Origin: Chlamydiota bacterium
Lineage (GTDB): Bacteria > Chlamydiota > Chlamydiia > Chlamydiales > Rhabdochlamydiaceae
Length of the DNA stretch: 64,000 bases
Reading direction: 5' to 3'
Assembly (NCBI GenBank): GCA_013288005.1
Contig: JABDCS010000004.1
Location: 1-64,000 of the forward strand
Shown here: positions 1 through 8,051 of the stretch, piece by piece
Layout: each line of letters begins with the position of its first letter
Numbering within the stretch: the stretch's first letter is position 1
Position numbers and translations under genes: made by a program
Notes under the pieces: model-generated
The model's database searches: none
What the model was told of the DNA's origin: nothing
What the model saw: only the letters and a program-made list of their open reading frames with translations

Positions 1-1014
1 ATTCCCCTCGATTACAAGGGTGCTGGAACTTCCTCCATCGAGATTTAAAGCATGCACGCATCCAAGTTCTAACATAAACTGCGCAAGCTCACCAATTGTC
101 ATTCCAACGCTATAGGCAGAGTTATCGCCATCGATGACGGCTATTATCCAACTCCCTTTCTGTGTGATCCCAATAGCTGTGCGAGGGTGGCGTGTCTTGG
201 CGAAAGAATCTGGAAGACGTTCTAAGCTTGTATCATCAACAATTTTACCATCGGTCACTAAAACGGGGGCACCGCCGACTATATGGGGGAAAAGTGCCCA
301 CATACCGGCGTCATTAGGGTGATTAAGAGGTCGGATCGTGAATTGTGGTTTAGCATAGGAGGAAGGGCTTTCAAAAGGGAGAGAAATGGCTGATAAAGGT
401 CCTAACGAATAAACATACCCATCCGAAGGGATTCTAGAGGGCCCTGTGCGTACGTGATAGCTACCATCGCTTGCAACCGTCGCTTCGGAAAAAGCTGAAG
501 AAGTTAGCGTCGTTGAATGAAAACGTGAAGTGTATAAGATGGCGCTTGTCGAAGATGAAGGCTGATTGATTCCATGAATAGGCAAATGAGCATTCGGTAA
601 AAAAAGCGTCATATCAAGGGCAATGCGATCGATTGCAGTTTGAGAAATTTGAAGATCTTCTGATTGCCTCCATCCTATCGCTCCGCGGTTGAAGCGAGGT
701 GAGGAGTACCATTCGCCCTCAATTCGCAATGTCCCAGCCGAGGTGCCTCGATAAGGGCCTTGTGCGCGGAAAAATCCACCATTGATGGCCACAATAGCGC
801 CAGTTTTTTTGGCTATAGAGGAGGTCGTTTCAAGAGCGAGAATTTCGTTACCTGCATGATGCGGAAGAATTTTTATTTTAGAGGGGTCGACTTCCACGAT
901 ATGAATGATAAGAGGAGTGTTTCTTTCCAAAGTTTGGTAACGCAATCCCGAAGGGAGCGCGTGCATAAGAGAATTTGTACAGGTAACGAGGAGTAAGAAA
1001 AATATCCGCATCAT
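1..1014 (-). CDS. Phosphodiester glycosidase (NAGPA-like) family protein, partial
   Basis: An open reading frame of 338 codons runs leftward from ATG 1014 (a second in-frame ATG is at 1011) to the window edge without a stop, so the C-terminus is missing. The N-terminus is a signal peptide of the type MRIFFLLLVTCTNSLMHA, so the product should be exported. Two blocks typical of the NAGPA/DUF2233 fold are visible: VAINGGFF near residue 75, and ALNLDGGSSSTLV just before the edge, preceded by HPRTAIGIT and a VIDGDN stretch. Family members remove or cleave sugar phosphodiesters, and some bacterial ones act on cell-envelope glycans. The substrate here cannot be told. The gene lies 84 bp downstream of dnaQ on the same strand and may be read through from that operon. 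Family assignment is fairly sure; exact function is not. Confidence 0.8.
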   Translation of the reverse strand, partial: MMRIFFLLLVTCTNSLMHALPSGLRYQTLERNTPLIIHIVEVDPSKIKILPHHAGNEILALETTSSIAKKTGAIVAINGGFFRAQGPYRGTSAGTLRIEGEWYSSPRFNRGAIGWRQSEDLQISQTAIDRIALDMTLFLPNAHLPIHGINQPSSSTSAILYTSRFHSTTLTSSAFSEATVASDGSYHVRTGPSRIPSDGYVYSLGPLSAISLPFESPSSYAKPQFTIRPLNHPNDAGMWALFPHIVGGAPVLVTDGKIVDDTSLERLPDSFAKTRHPRTAIGITQKGSWIIAVIDGDNSAYSVGMTIGELAQFMLELGCVHALNLDGGSSSTLVIEGN

Positions 1015-1098
1015 AAACTTACTTTACATCATGGATAAAAAATAAAGCGATATTCAGATGCTGTTGGATGACAAGTGAGATTAGGGCGCAATCCGGGA

Positions 1099-1848
1099 TT
1101 AAAGCGAAGAGAAGGGGTTAGCAGATTGCTCAAAAAGATTTCCTTTTTTTCTTTTCTTCAGTTCTGAACGAATCGAAAAGAGAAGGTCTTGATCAAAATC
1201 TTTATGTGCAGCCCATTGCAGATATTCTAAAGGGATTTCGGAAAAATGACGGCCTTTGTGTTTGCCAAGAGGCATAGCTTTTAAGGGAATAGGTCTTTTT
1301 AGGCGTTCAAAGAGTTGGTGTGTAGTTTGGTAAGAAGCGGCCAAATATTTAAATACTTCGATGTTGACAATGACATCACTCATTGCGCGATGAGCCCCTT
1401 CAGAGGCGATATTGAAATGTTCACGTAGTCGTTCGAGAGAATTAGTCGGACTTTCTCCATATAAACGGGCCATGCGAAGAGTATCGAGTGTAGCATTTGA
1501 CTCTAGGGTACAAGGAATCGCATTGCGTTTGGCTGCCTCTAGCAAGAAAGCAATGTCTAATCCAATCCCATGTCCTACGATAATATGACGATTAATGAGT
1601 TTGAGAATTTCGGGTAATACTTCTTGAATTTTGGGCTTACCGACGACCATCGAATTATCGATATGATGAATGGCGATAGAACTTTCAGGTATTGAACAAC
1701 CTGGGTCAATCAGGGTTTCAAATGTTTGCAGCGCTTTATCGAAGGAAAAAATTACAACAGCAATCTCGATAATTTGATCGGCAACAGGGTCAAGACCTGT
1801 TGTTTCACAATCCAGGCATACAAAAATCGCATCTTTTAGCAAAGTCAT
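1099..1848 (-). CDS. dnaQ: DnaQ-like 3'-5' exonuclease (DNA pol III epsilon family)
   Basis: 249 residues. The N-terminal ~170 residues are a DEDDh exonuclease: motif I CLDCETTG (Asp-13, Glu-15), motif II VGHGIGLDIAFL near residue 100, and motif III with His-Arg-Ala-Met-Ser-Asp near 153-158. The C-terminal ~50 residues (MPLGKHKGRHFSEIPLEYLQ and onward) match the short DUF3820-type domain that often follows such exonucleases. Members proofread DNA or trim nucleic acids. C. trachomatis has two dnaQ-like genes, and this one fits the copy next to tsaE (CT536 as I recall). Its ATG overlaps the engB stop by 4 bp, so translation is probably coupled. Whether it is the replicative epsilon subunit or an accessory exonuclease is open. 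Confidence 0.9.
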   Translation of the reverse strand: MTLLKDAIFVCLDCETTGLDPVADQIIEIAVVIFSFDKALQTFETLIDPGCSIPESSIAIHHIDNSMVVGKPKIQEVLPEILKLINRHIIVGHGIGLDIAFLLEAAKRNAIPCTLESNATLDTLRMARLYGESPTNSLERLREHFNIASEGAHRAMSDVIVNIEVFKYLAASYQTTHQLFERLKRPIPLKAMPLGKHKGRHFSEIPLEYLQWAAHKDFDQDLLFSIRSELKKRKKGNLFEQSANPFSSL

Positions 1849-2456
1849 AGTAGTTGATTAAGTACTCGTATCAATTGATCTCGACCGGTTTTTTCACGAA
1901 TAGAGTAGAAGATAGGCGGAAAAGATGCCAGATCTTCTAAATGAGAAAATGCTTGCAGAGCTTTTTGTGAGGCTAGCTTTCTCTCGTGGTCATTCGCTTT
2001 GTCGGTTTTTGTAAAAACGATTAAAAGGGGTTTATTTTGTCGGACGGCCCACTCAGCCATGGCTAAATCTTCTTCACAGGGTTCTCTTCTTATGTCAAGA
2101 AGCAGGAGAATCCCTTTGAGTTCTCTTCGGGAAGAAAAATAATCCGAGATCCATTTACCCCATTCGAGGCGTAATTTTTTAGGCACTTTTGCATAACCAT
2201 ATCCGGGCAAATCGACCAGGAAGATCTCGTCATCAATGGAATAAAAATTAATCGTCTGTGTTTTTCCTGGTGATGAAGAAACACGGGCTAAATTGGTAGT
2301 GCGCAATAGATGGTTGATGAGGGAAGATTTGCCTACATTGGAACGACCTGCAATGGCGATTTCGGAAAAAAAATCTCCATGAAGATTTCGCATAACTGGA
2401 AAATGCTGGCTTTCCAAAGCAGCTCCAACAAACTCCGCTTTAGTAAATTTTATCAT
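1845..2456 (-). CDS. engB: Ribosome biogenesis GTP-binding protein EngB/YsxC
   Basis: 203 residues, the usual size for the YihA/YsxC/EngB GTPases, which act in assembly of the large ribosomal subunit. The G motifs are in order: G1 GRSNVGKS near residue 37, G2 threonine in GKTQT, G3 DLPGYGYAKVPK near 82, and G4 FTKTDKAN near 148. The start ATG at 2456 overlaps the end of tsaE by 4 bp, and its own stop overlaps dnaQ, so CT538-like/tsaE/engB/dnaQ form a compact minus-strand operon. I do not remember engB in this position in Chlamydia, so it may be lineage-specific. Confidence 0.95.
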   Translation of the reverse strand: MIKFTKAEFVGAALESQHFPVMRNLHGDFFSEIAIAGRSNVGKSSLINHLLRTTNLARVSSSPGKTQTINFYSIDDEIFLVDLPGYGYAKVPKKLRLEWGKWISDYFSSRRELKGILLLLDIRREPCEEDLAMAEWAVRQNKPLLIVFTKTDKANDHERKLASQKALQAFSHLEDLASFPPIFYSIREKTGRDQLIRVLNQLL

Positions 2457-2920
2457 GGCAATGTCTGATTCATGGATACTTTACGCGACTTAACTCCTGT
2501 GTGCATAAAGGAGATAAAGTAGGTAGATGCGGGTAAAAAAGGAAGGGCAGGCTCAGGCCATTCAATGCACGCAATGCCCTCCGATAGAAACTCGACAAAA
2601 CCGGACTCAAGAAATTCTTGAGGAGAGCGTAAGCGATATAGATCAAAATGATAGAGAGGGAGCGTTGTTTCGTAGACATTCATATAATTGAATGTAGGAC
2701 TATTGATCTCATGAGAGCCCGCTAATCCGAGTCCTTCCGCAATTCCTTTAACAAATGTTGTCTTTCCACTCCCCAACTCTCCACTAAGAGCCAGTACACT
2801 TCCTTTAGATAAAGAAGAGCCAATCTCTTTTCCTAAAGCTGCTGTCTCTTCTGGACCATTGAGGATAAATATTTTTTCTTTATACAAGCTGCTCGCCGCT
2901 TTCTTCTTCCTCATCCTCAT
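2453..2920 (-). CDS. tsaE: tRNA threonylcarbamoyladenosine biosynthesis ATPase TsaE
   Basis: TsaE (YjeE) is the ATPase that works with TsaB and TsaD to make t6A at position 37 of ANN-decoding tRNAs. The sequence shows the P-loop GELGSGKTTFVKG, a switch-like NSPTF segment, YHFDLYRL and CIEWPE, all typical of the family. An open frame extends upstream to 3121, but that part is the shadow of the preceding gene in another frame. I place the start at ATG 2920 (155 residues, the normal family length), preceded by a GA-rich AGAAGAAAGAG; ATG 2914 is an alternative. This start lies about 40 bp inside the 3' end of the preceding gene, so the two are translationally linked. Confidence 0.93.
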   Translation of the reverse strand: MRMRKKKAASSLYKEKIFILNGPEETAALGKEIGSSLSKGSVLALSGELGSGKTTFVKGIAEGLGLAGSHEINSPTFNYMNVYETTLPLYHFDLYRLRSPQEFLESGFVEFLSEGIACIEWPEPALPFLPASTYFISFMHTGVKSRKVSMNQTLP

Positions 2921-3644
2921 CTCTTTCTTCTTCTGTCCATTGCTCAACGTAAGAGACGAAATCGTCATCATCAGATAAAGCTTCAACAAAAGAAGCAATG
3001 CGTCCTTGATCGAGCTGTTTTTGAATAAAAGCGAGGAAGTGCTCTTCGATTTGGAAGCGGTTTTGACCTGGCACTTCGATAAGAGAAAGGGTTTTAAGTT
3101 GGTTCTTGACCAGATCTTCAATAACAGAATGTTTACTATTAAAAAGTTTGCCTGTGATAGCCGAGGAATAAACGATTTTAGTTATAGGCTCTTTTCGTTT
3201 GACGATATAATTTTTAATTACTTCAGCGTCTTCAGATACAAAAAATCTTTTCACTTTTAAGCCGCCGACACGTTCCGTGTTTTCGGGGCAGGTGGATACC
3301 CAATCATAAATCGCATCCTGGGGATTAGGATGTGTGTTGTCGCCAAATACTTTACCTGTAAAAGGGCAAATATAGATTTTCTGCGTCTGCTCATTAACAG
3401 TCTGCTGACCAAATTGAATTTTAATTTCGGTTTCTCTCCATAATTTACCTTGCTCTTCAAGCTTTTTGATGAGCTCTTCTTGGCTTTGGTAAATCATTTT
3501 TTCACGAATAAAAAGTACAGGGTTCACGTTGTACTTCTGCTCAAGAAAAAAAAGATAGGTTGTAATGAGGTCGGCTTTACGATTTTTTTTTAAGAATTTA
3601 TGCAGTTCGTCTTTTTGTGTTTCAGAAATGACAAGTGTAGCCAT
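2880..3644 (-). CDS. Conserved chlamydial protein, DUF2709-like (CT538 homologue)
   Basis: 254 residues with no signal peptide or membrane segment, so probably cytosolic. By position (next to tsaE and dnaQ) it corresponds to C. trachomatis CT538, which I recall as a DUF2709 protein of unknown function. Two similar short blocks stand out, YICPFTGKVFGD near residue 92 and YSSAITGKLFNS near 160, which suggests an internal repeat. The first has a cysteine, and Cys-117 follows in VSTCPEN. The C-terminus is strongly acidic, a run of about 20 residues nearly all Asp or Glu. That tail is the part of the gene overlapped by the tsaE start. First gene of the minus-strand operon. No function can be given. 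Confidence 0.85.
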   Translation of the reverse strand: MATLVISETQKDELHKFLKKNRKADLITTYLFFLEQKYNVNPVLFIREKMIYQSQEELIKKLEEQGKLWRETEIKIQFGQQTVNEQTQKIYICPFTGKVFGDNTHPNPQDAIYDWVSTCPENTERVGGLKVKRFFVSEDAEVIKNYIVKRKEPITKIVYSSAITGKLFNSKHSVIEDLVKNQLKTLSLIEVPGQNRFQIEEHFLAFIQKQLDQGRIASFVEALSDDDDFVSYVEQWTEEERDEDEEEESGEQLV

Positions 3645-3987
3645 TGTAACCTCGGTTCTTACTGAACCAGGAAGGGTAAACGACTCCAGGAATAATATTC
3701 AACCAGCATCGACAAATATTAGGATGAGGACGCTTTTTCGACCCTATTTTAAGGATGCTTTAAAATTTTGATTTCAACAGTTTTTGGGTTCTAGGGATTC
3801 TTTAGTAGTTTAAGAAGTCAATTTTGACATAAAATAACAGAGAATTTTTTATTCGCAGAGTCTATTACTACTGATAGAATTGGTTTTTTAGGGTTATCAA
3901 TAATTTGCGATTGATTTACCACCTTTGTCGTGTTAATATCGCTACTTTCATTTTTAATATAAGCCCTAGAGCATAGAGGAGCTATTC
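3645..3987. other. Divergent intergenic region between the CT538-like gene and leucine dehydrogenase
   Basis: 343 bp, AT-rich, with no convincing ORF. It must hold the minus-strand operon promoter and the leucine dehydrogenase promoter; the best plus-strand candidate is listed separately. A second candidate is TTGACA at 3824-3829 with TTTTAT 17 bp downstream. Confidence 0.6.
3911..3939 (+). promoter_or_regulatory. Candidate sigma-70-type promoter for leucine dehydrogenase
   Basis: TTGATT at 3911-3916 and TAATAT at 3934-3939 are separated by exactly 17 bp. They would give a leader of about 40 nt before the ATG at 3988. Each hexamer matches the consensus at only four of six positions, so this is a candidate only. 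Confidence 0.35.
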
Positions 3988-5097
3988 ATGGCATTAACGG
4001 TTGAAGAAAGCCTCGTTATTGAGGAACTATCTATTCCTGGAAACGAAAAGGTTTATCGAATACGCGATGAGAAAGTTGGATTGAATGCTCTCATTTGCAT
4101 CCATAATACCAGTTTGGGTCCTGCGCTAGGCGGTACGCGGATTTATCCTCATCCTACCTTTGAATCAGCTTTAACTGATGTTACGCGTTTAGCTAAAGGC
4201 ATGACCTATAAATCTGCCTTAGCGGAAGTGGGTTTTGGAGGAGGCAAGAGTGTGATCATTGCGGATCCACGTCAGAAAAAGAATCCTGAAATGCTACGCT
4301 CTTTTGGCCGAGCCGTGCACACACTCGGAGGCATTTATATCTGTGCCGAAGATATGGGTAGCACAGCTGAGGACATGATGGTCATACGTGAAGAAACTCC
4401 TTATGTTGCCGGTCTTGAGCACGAGAGGTGCAGTGGCGATCCTTCTCCTTTCACTGCGTGGGGAACTTTCCGAGGTATCCAAGCTGTTCTAAAAAAATTG
4501 TACGATTCCGACGTTGTTCAAGATCGGACTGTAGCTATTCAAGGGGTGGGGAATGTAGGCAGTAATCTTGCGAAATATTTGTTTTGGGCAGGTGCAAAAC
4601 TTATCGTAGCTGATGCAGATCTCAATCTTGCAGAAAAGGTAGCCGCTCGATACGGTGCTCGTGTGTGTCATCATAACGAAATTCTCAGTGTTCCCTGCGA
4701 TATCTTGGCGCCTTGTGCAATTGGCGGTATTATCAATTCTAACACCATCCCCCATCTACAATGTAAAGCAATCGCAGGCGGGGCCAATAATCAACTATTA
4801 ACAGATAGGGATGCTGATGAATTGATGAGACGTGGAATTCTCTATGCTCCAGACTTTGTGCTGAATGCAGGTGGATTGATCAATGTTTCTCACGAATTTG
4901 AAGAACAAGGTTACCGGCCTGATTTATCTCGGCAGAAAACACATCAATTATATGATCAACTTATGATCATTTTCGATATTGCAGAACAAAACCGTTTTTC
5001 CACACAAGCTGCAGCCTTAGCTTTAGGTGATTATCGTTTAAAATATGGAATCGGAAAACGGATACTACCTCCAACGTTTCATCACTATGTCCGCTAA
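3988..5097 (+). CDS. ldh: Leucine dehydrogenase (Glu/Leu/Phe/Val dehydrogenase family)
   Basis: 369 residues. NAD-dependent oxidative deamination of branched-chain amino acids to 2-oxo acids, in the cytosol. The catalytic domain shows LGPALGGTR, RLAKGMTYKSALAEVGFGGG with lysines near 70 and 75, and CAEDMGST. The dinucleotide fold is GVGNVGSNLAKYL near residue 176, followed by DAD, and the C-terminal part has NAGGLINVSHE. At about 365 residues it matches leucine/valine dehydrogenases rather than the larger glutamate dehydrogenases. The start ATG is preceded by AGAGGAGCTATTC. It stands alone, with divergent genes on the left and argS 195 bp on the right. Leucine specificity is inferred from length and motifs. 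Confidence 0.9.
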   Translation: MALTVEESLVIEELSIPGNEKVYRIRDEKVGLNALICIHNTSLGPALGGTRIYPHPTFESALTDVTRLAKGMTYKSALAEVGFGGGKSVIIADPRQKKNPEMLRSFGRAVHTLGGIYICAEDMGSTAEDMMVIREETPYVAGLEHERCSGDPSPFTAWGTFRGIQAVLKKLYDSDVVQDRTVAIQGVGNVGSNLAKYLFWAGAKLIVADADLNLAEKVAARYGARVCHHNEILSVPCDILAPCAIGGIINSNTIPHLQCKAIAGGANNQLLTDRDADELMRRGILYAPDFVLNAGGLINVSHEFEEQGYRPDLSRQKTHQLYDQLMIIFDIAEQNRFSTQAAALALGDYRLKYGIGKRILPPTFHHYVR

Positions 5098-5135
5098 ATA
5101 ATCAGCACTAACTCGTTTCTATGAATGGCAAATCC

Positions 5136-5255
5136 TCTAAGAGTGTGGTCTAAAATTAGTTTTCTCGTTTTTCTGAGCTTTTGGAATCGAAACGTATCTA
5201 AAAATCCTCCTGAAACCTTGGAAACTTAATTCTAAAAGACCCCTCTTTAGAGGGC
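5136..5255. repeat. Diverged copy of the intergenic MITE-like repeat
   Basis: The segment begins CTCTAAGAGTGTGGTCTAAAA, resembling the family end TTAAGAGAGTGTATCAAA. It contains AAAAATCCTCCTGAAACC, which parallels AAAAATCCTCTTAAAAGC at 32502-32520, and then a part like CTTAATTCTAAAAGACCCCT. It fills most of the gap between leucine dehydrogenase and argS. The most diverged copy, so low confidence. Confidence 0.35.
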
Positions 5256-5292
5256 TTGAACAATAGAGCCTTATCAAGAGGTCGAAAAATCG

Positions 5293-7053
5293 ATGCAGCT
5301 CCTTCTCGCTCTTCTTCAAGAAATGGCATCGCGTGCCATCATTCATGCCTACCCAGAAGTCGATCCCTCTCTTATCCTAGCTGATGTTAGCCAAAGTACA
5401 CAGCCGCAGTTTGGTCATTACCAGTGCAACAGCGCCTTAAAAATTTCAAAAGCCCTTGGAAGAAATCCCCGGGAAGTGGCTAACCATATCGCCGATCAAT
5501 TAGAAAAAAAAGCTTCGGACGGCACACTTATTGTAGATCGTATCGAAATAGCCGGGCCAGGATTCATCAATATATTTCTAAATCCTCTTTTTCTCGCCAA
5601 TCAAGTTAAGGAAAGTCTTTCTGATGCGCATTTAGGAGCCTATTTGCCTAAGCACAAGCAGCGCATCATCGTCGAGTTTTCTTCTCCCAACGTAGCGAAG
5701 GAGTTACACGTAGGCCATTTGCGATCGACGATCATTGGGGATTGTTTAGCGAGAATCATGGAATTTTTAGGTCATGATGTTCTACGTCTCAATCATATCG
5801 GAAATTGGGGCACGCAATTTGGTATGTTAATTACCTATATGCAGGAAGAACATGCTGAAGTTTTACACGGTGAAAAAATCGTTGATCTACCCATTTTGAT
5901 GCAGTGGTACAAACAATCTAAACTGCGATTTGACGCTGATCCTACCTTTAAAAAAAAGGCACAATTACAAGTTGTTGCCTTGCAAAGTGGTGATTTGAAT
6001 TCTCTCAAGGCTTGGGAGAAAATTTGCGAAGTCTCTAGATGTGCATTTGAAGAAATTTACCGTATTCTCGATGTCTCCATTAACGAGCGAGGAGAATCCT
6101 ATTATAACCCCATCCTGCCAGAAATTGTGGCTAAACTCGAACAAAAAGGGCTCGTAACAATTTCCGATGGAGCAAAATGCATTTTTATGGAGGGGTTCGT
6201 CAACAGAGAAGGTGAGCCTTTGCCCATGATTGTTCAGAAGTCGGATGGGGGCTACAACTATGATACCACAGACATGGCTGCTCTTTGGCAACGTGTACAC
6301 GAAGAAAAAGGCGAGCGCGTCATCATTGTAACCGATGCCGGTCAGTCTCTTCATTTTCAAATGATTTTCAAGGCAGCCGCATTAGCAGGCTTTTATGACC
6401 CCCTTCATGTGCGTATGGACCATGTGCCTTTTGGTGTTGTTTTAGGTCCCGATGGCAAAAAATTCAAAACGCGTTCGGGGGAAACAGAAAAGTTAGTGGA
6501 TTTATTGAAAGAGGCTGTAAATCGCGCCCAGTCCATTCTGGCCGAGAGGCTCCCGAATGTTCCAAATGAAGAATTAGATACAATGGCACGCATTCTCGGA
6601 ATTGATGCTGTTAAGTATGCGGATCTTTCTTGCCATCGAGTTAAGGATTATGTTTTCAGTTACGATCGTATGCTGAAATTTGAAGGTAATACCGCAGCCT
6701 TTCTTCTTTACGCATATGTGCGGGTGCAAGGAATCAAGCGGAAAAGTGGTAAGTCGATTGATAGCTTGATAAGTCAGGCATCTATTACTTTAGAACACGC
6801 TTCTGAAATAGCTTTAGCTTTGCGTTTACGACAATTCGGAGAAGCCATTGATATGGTAGATCGCGAACTTCTTCCTAATCGCCTTTGTGATTATCTCTAT
6901 GACTTAGCCGAAAAATTCCATGCATTTTTTCGCGATTGCCGTGTAGAAGGTGATCCGCGTGAGGAAAGTCGCCTTTTGCTATGTGAAGCTACAGGACGTA
7001 TTCTTCAAAAAGGTTTAGACCTTCTCGGTCTTAGAACTCTAGATAGGATGTAA
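5293..7053 (+). CDS. argS: Arginyl-tRNA synthetase
   Basis: 586 residues, class I. Charges tRNA-Arg. The N-terminal additional domain (residues 1-105) contains SQSTQPQFGHYQCNSAL and IAGPGFINIFL. The HIGH-type motif is HVGHLRSTIIGD near residue 139, and GNWGTQFG follows. The KMSKS position is KKFKTRSGE near 390, the degenerate form usual for ArgRS. The C-terminal DALR domain ends in LGLRTLDRM, a typical ending. RBS-like AAGAGGTC lies about 10 bp before ATG 5293. It converges on the KamA/EpmB-like gene with a 2 bp gap, and murA follows; in C. trachomatis argS and murA are neighbours as I recall. Confidence 0.97.
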   Translation: MQLLLALLQEMASRAIIHAYPEVDPSLILADVSQSTQPQFGHYQCNSALKISKALGRNPREVANHIADQLEKKASDGTLIVDRIEIAGPGFINIFLNPLFLANQVKESLSDAHLGAYLPKHKQRIIVEFSSPNVAKELHVGHLRSTIIGDCLARIMEFLGHDVLRLNHIGNWGTQFGMLITYMQEEHAEVLHGEKIVDLPILMQWYKQSKLRFDADPTFKKKAQLQVVALQSGDLNSLKAWEKICEVSRCAFEEIYRILDVSINERGESYYNPILPEIVAKLEQKGLVTISDGAKCIFMEGFVNREGEPLPMIVQKSDGGYNYDTTDMAALWQRVHEEKGERVIIVTDAGQSLHFQMIFKAAALAGFYDPLHVRMDHVPFGVVLGPDGKKFKTRSGETEKLVDLLKEAVNRAQSILAERLPNVPNEELDTMARILGIDAVKYADLSCHRVKDYVFSYDRMLKFEGNTAAFLLYAYVRVQGIKRKSGKSIDSLISQASITLEHASEIALALRLRQFGEAIDMVDRELLPNRLCDYLYDLAEKFHAFFRDCRVEGDPREESRLLLCEATGRILQKGLDLLGLRTLDRM

Positions 7054-7055
7054 CG

Positions 7056-8018
7056 TTAAGCAATTATTGTTTTGCTTATCTCTCCCGGTATTTCTACAGC
7101 GAAACGCGGTACTGCATAACCGGGCAATGAAGCTCGTAGTTGTTGGATGAGAGCTAATCCTTCTTCTCTATCCACTTCAAAATGTGCAGCCCCTTGTACA
7201 CGATCGAGTTGGTGCATGTAATAGGGGATAATTCCACATTCAATTAAACGTTCGTGAAGCTCCTTTAGGATGGGAAAAGTATCATTAACCCCTTTTAAAA
7301 GAACAAATTGGTTCAAAACAGGAATCCCCAATTTCTGGATCTTTCTAAGAGCAGCTGCGACATCAGCGTCAAGCTCAAGAGGGTGATTGCAATGGATAAC
7401 GAACCAGATCTGTAAGCGGCAAGTCGCTAACAATTCGATAAAATCTTCATCGAGTCTTTCAGGAATTCCTAAAGGAAAACGGGTATGAAATCGGAGTAGA
7501 GAAAGATGAGGAATTGCAGAGAGTCCTTGAGTCAGCTCTTGTAATACAGCATTACTGAGGGAAAGTGCATCCCCTCCGCTAAGAATGATTTCTTTTAAGC
7601 TAGGATCGTCCGCGATCAAACGAAGTTCATTCTCAAAAGATTTTTGTTCCGTTTCATATTCGAAATTCTGACGGAAACAAAAACGACAATTCATCGCGCA
7701 AGCGCCAGTGGCAAGTAATAGAGCTCTTCCTGGATATTTATGTAAAAGTTTCCTTTCTTTACGAACAGAGGCGTCTTTCACTGGGTCTAGAAGAAATCCT
7801 GATGAAACTGCTAATTCATCTTTTATAGGGACAAATTGTCGGAATAGAGGATCATTCAGATTATTCTTACCCATTTTTGCTGCTAAGCGAAAGGGCAGAT
7901 TCAAAGGAAAACGAGGGGTTTTTAAAACTTTTGCTCGTGCAACGTCATCAAGCTCCAGAAAATCACAAAGCTCTTGAACGCGCGTAAAGTTTTTTCTTTG
8001 TATTGTTCTCCAAGACAT
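7056..8018 (-). CDS. epmB: KamA-family radical SAM aminomutase, EpmB-like
   Basis: 320 residues. The radical SAM cluster is CAMNCRFC (Cys-107, Cys-111, Cys-114). Downstream are ILSGGDALSLS, RFHTRFPLGIPER, and near the C-terminus MHQLDRVQGAAHFEV and IPGEISKTI, the last resembling the PLP-lysine region of EpmB (GGEPSKT type). EpmB converts lysine to beta-lysine, which EpmA attaches to elongation factor P. The length and the absence of the long C-terminal part fit EpmB better than catabolic lysine 2,3-aminomutase. It sits between argS and murA, and 33 bp separate it from the murA stop upstream. The specific role depends on whether epmA and efp occur elsewhere in the genome. Confidence 0.8.
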   Translation of the reverse strand: MSWRTIQRKNFTRVQELCDFLELDDVARAKVLKTPRFPLNLPFRLAAKMGKNNLNDPLFRQFVPIKDELAVSSGFLLDPVKDASVRKERKLLHKYPGRALLLATGACAMNCRFCFRQNFEYETEQKSFENELRLIADDPSLKEIILSGGDALSLSNAVLQELTQGLSAIPHLSLLRFHTRFPLGIPERLDEDFIELLATCRLQIWFVIHCNHPLELDADVAAALRKIQKLGIPVLNQFVLLKGVNDTFPILKELHERLIECGIIPYYMHQLDRVQGAAHFEVDREEGLALIQQLRASLPGYAVPRFAVEIPGEISKTIIA

Positions 8019-8051
8019 GAGGAGAAAGAATACAGGAAAGTCGAAGAATAA

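Noticed and set aside
2914-3121. N-terminal extension of tsaE to 3121
   Set aside because: The extra 67 residues are the frame-shifted shadow of the DUF2709-like gene and do not resemble TsaE; the family length fits ATG 2920.
5137-5346. 69-codon minus-strand frame across the argS start
   Set aside because: Overlaps the well-supported argS start and a repeat copy; no family resemblance.
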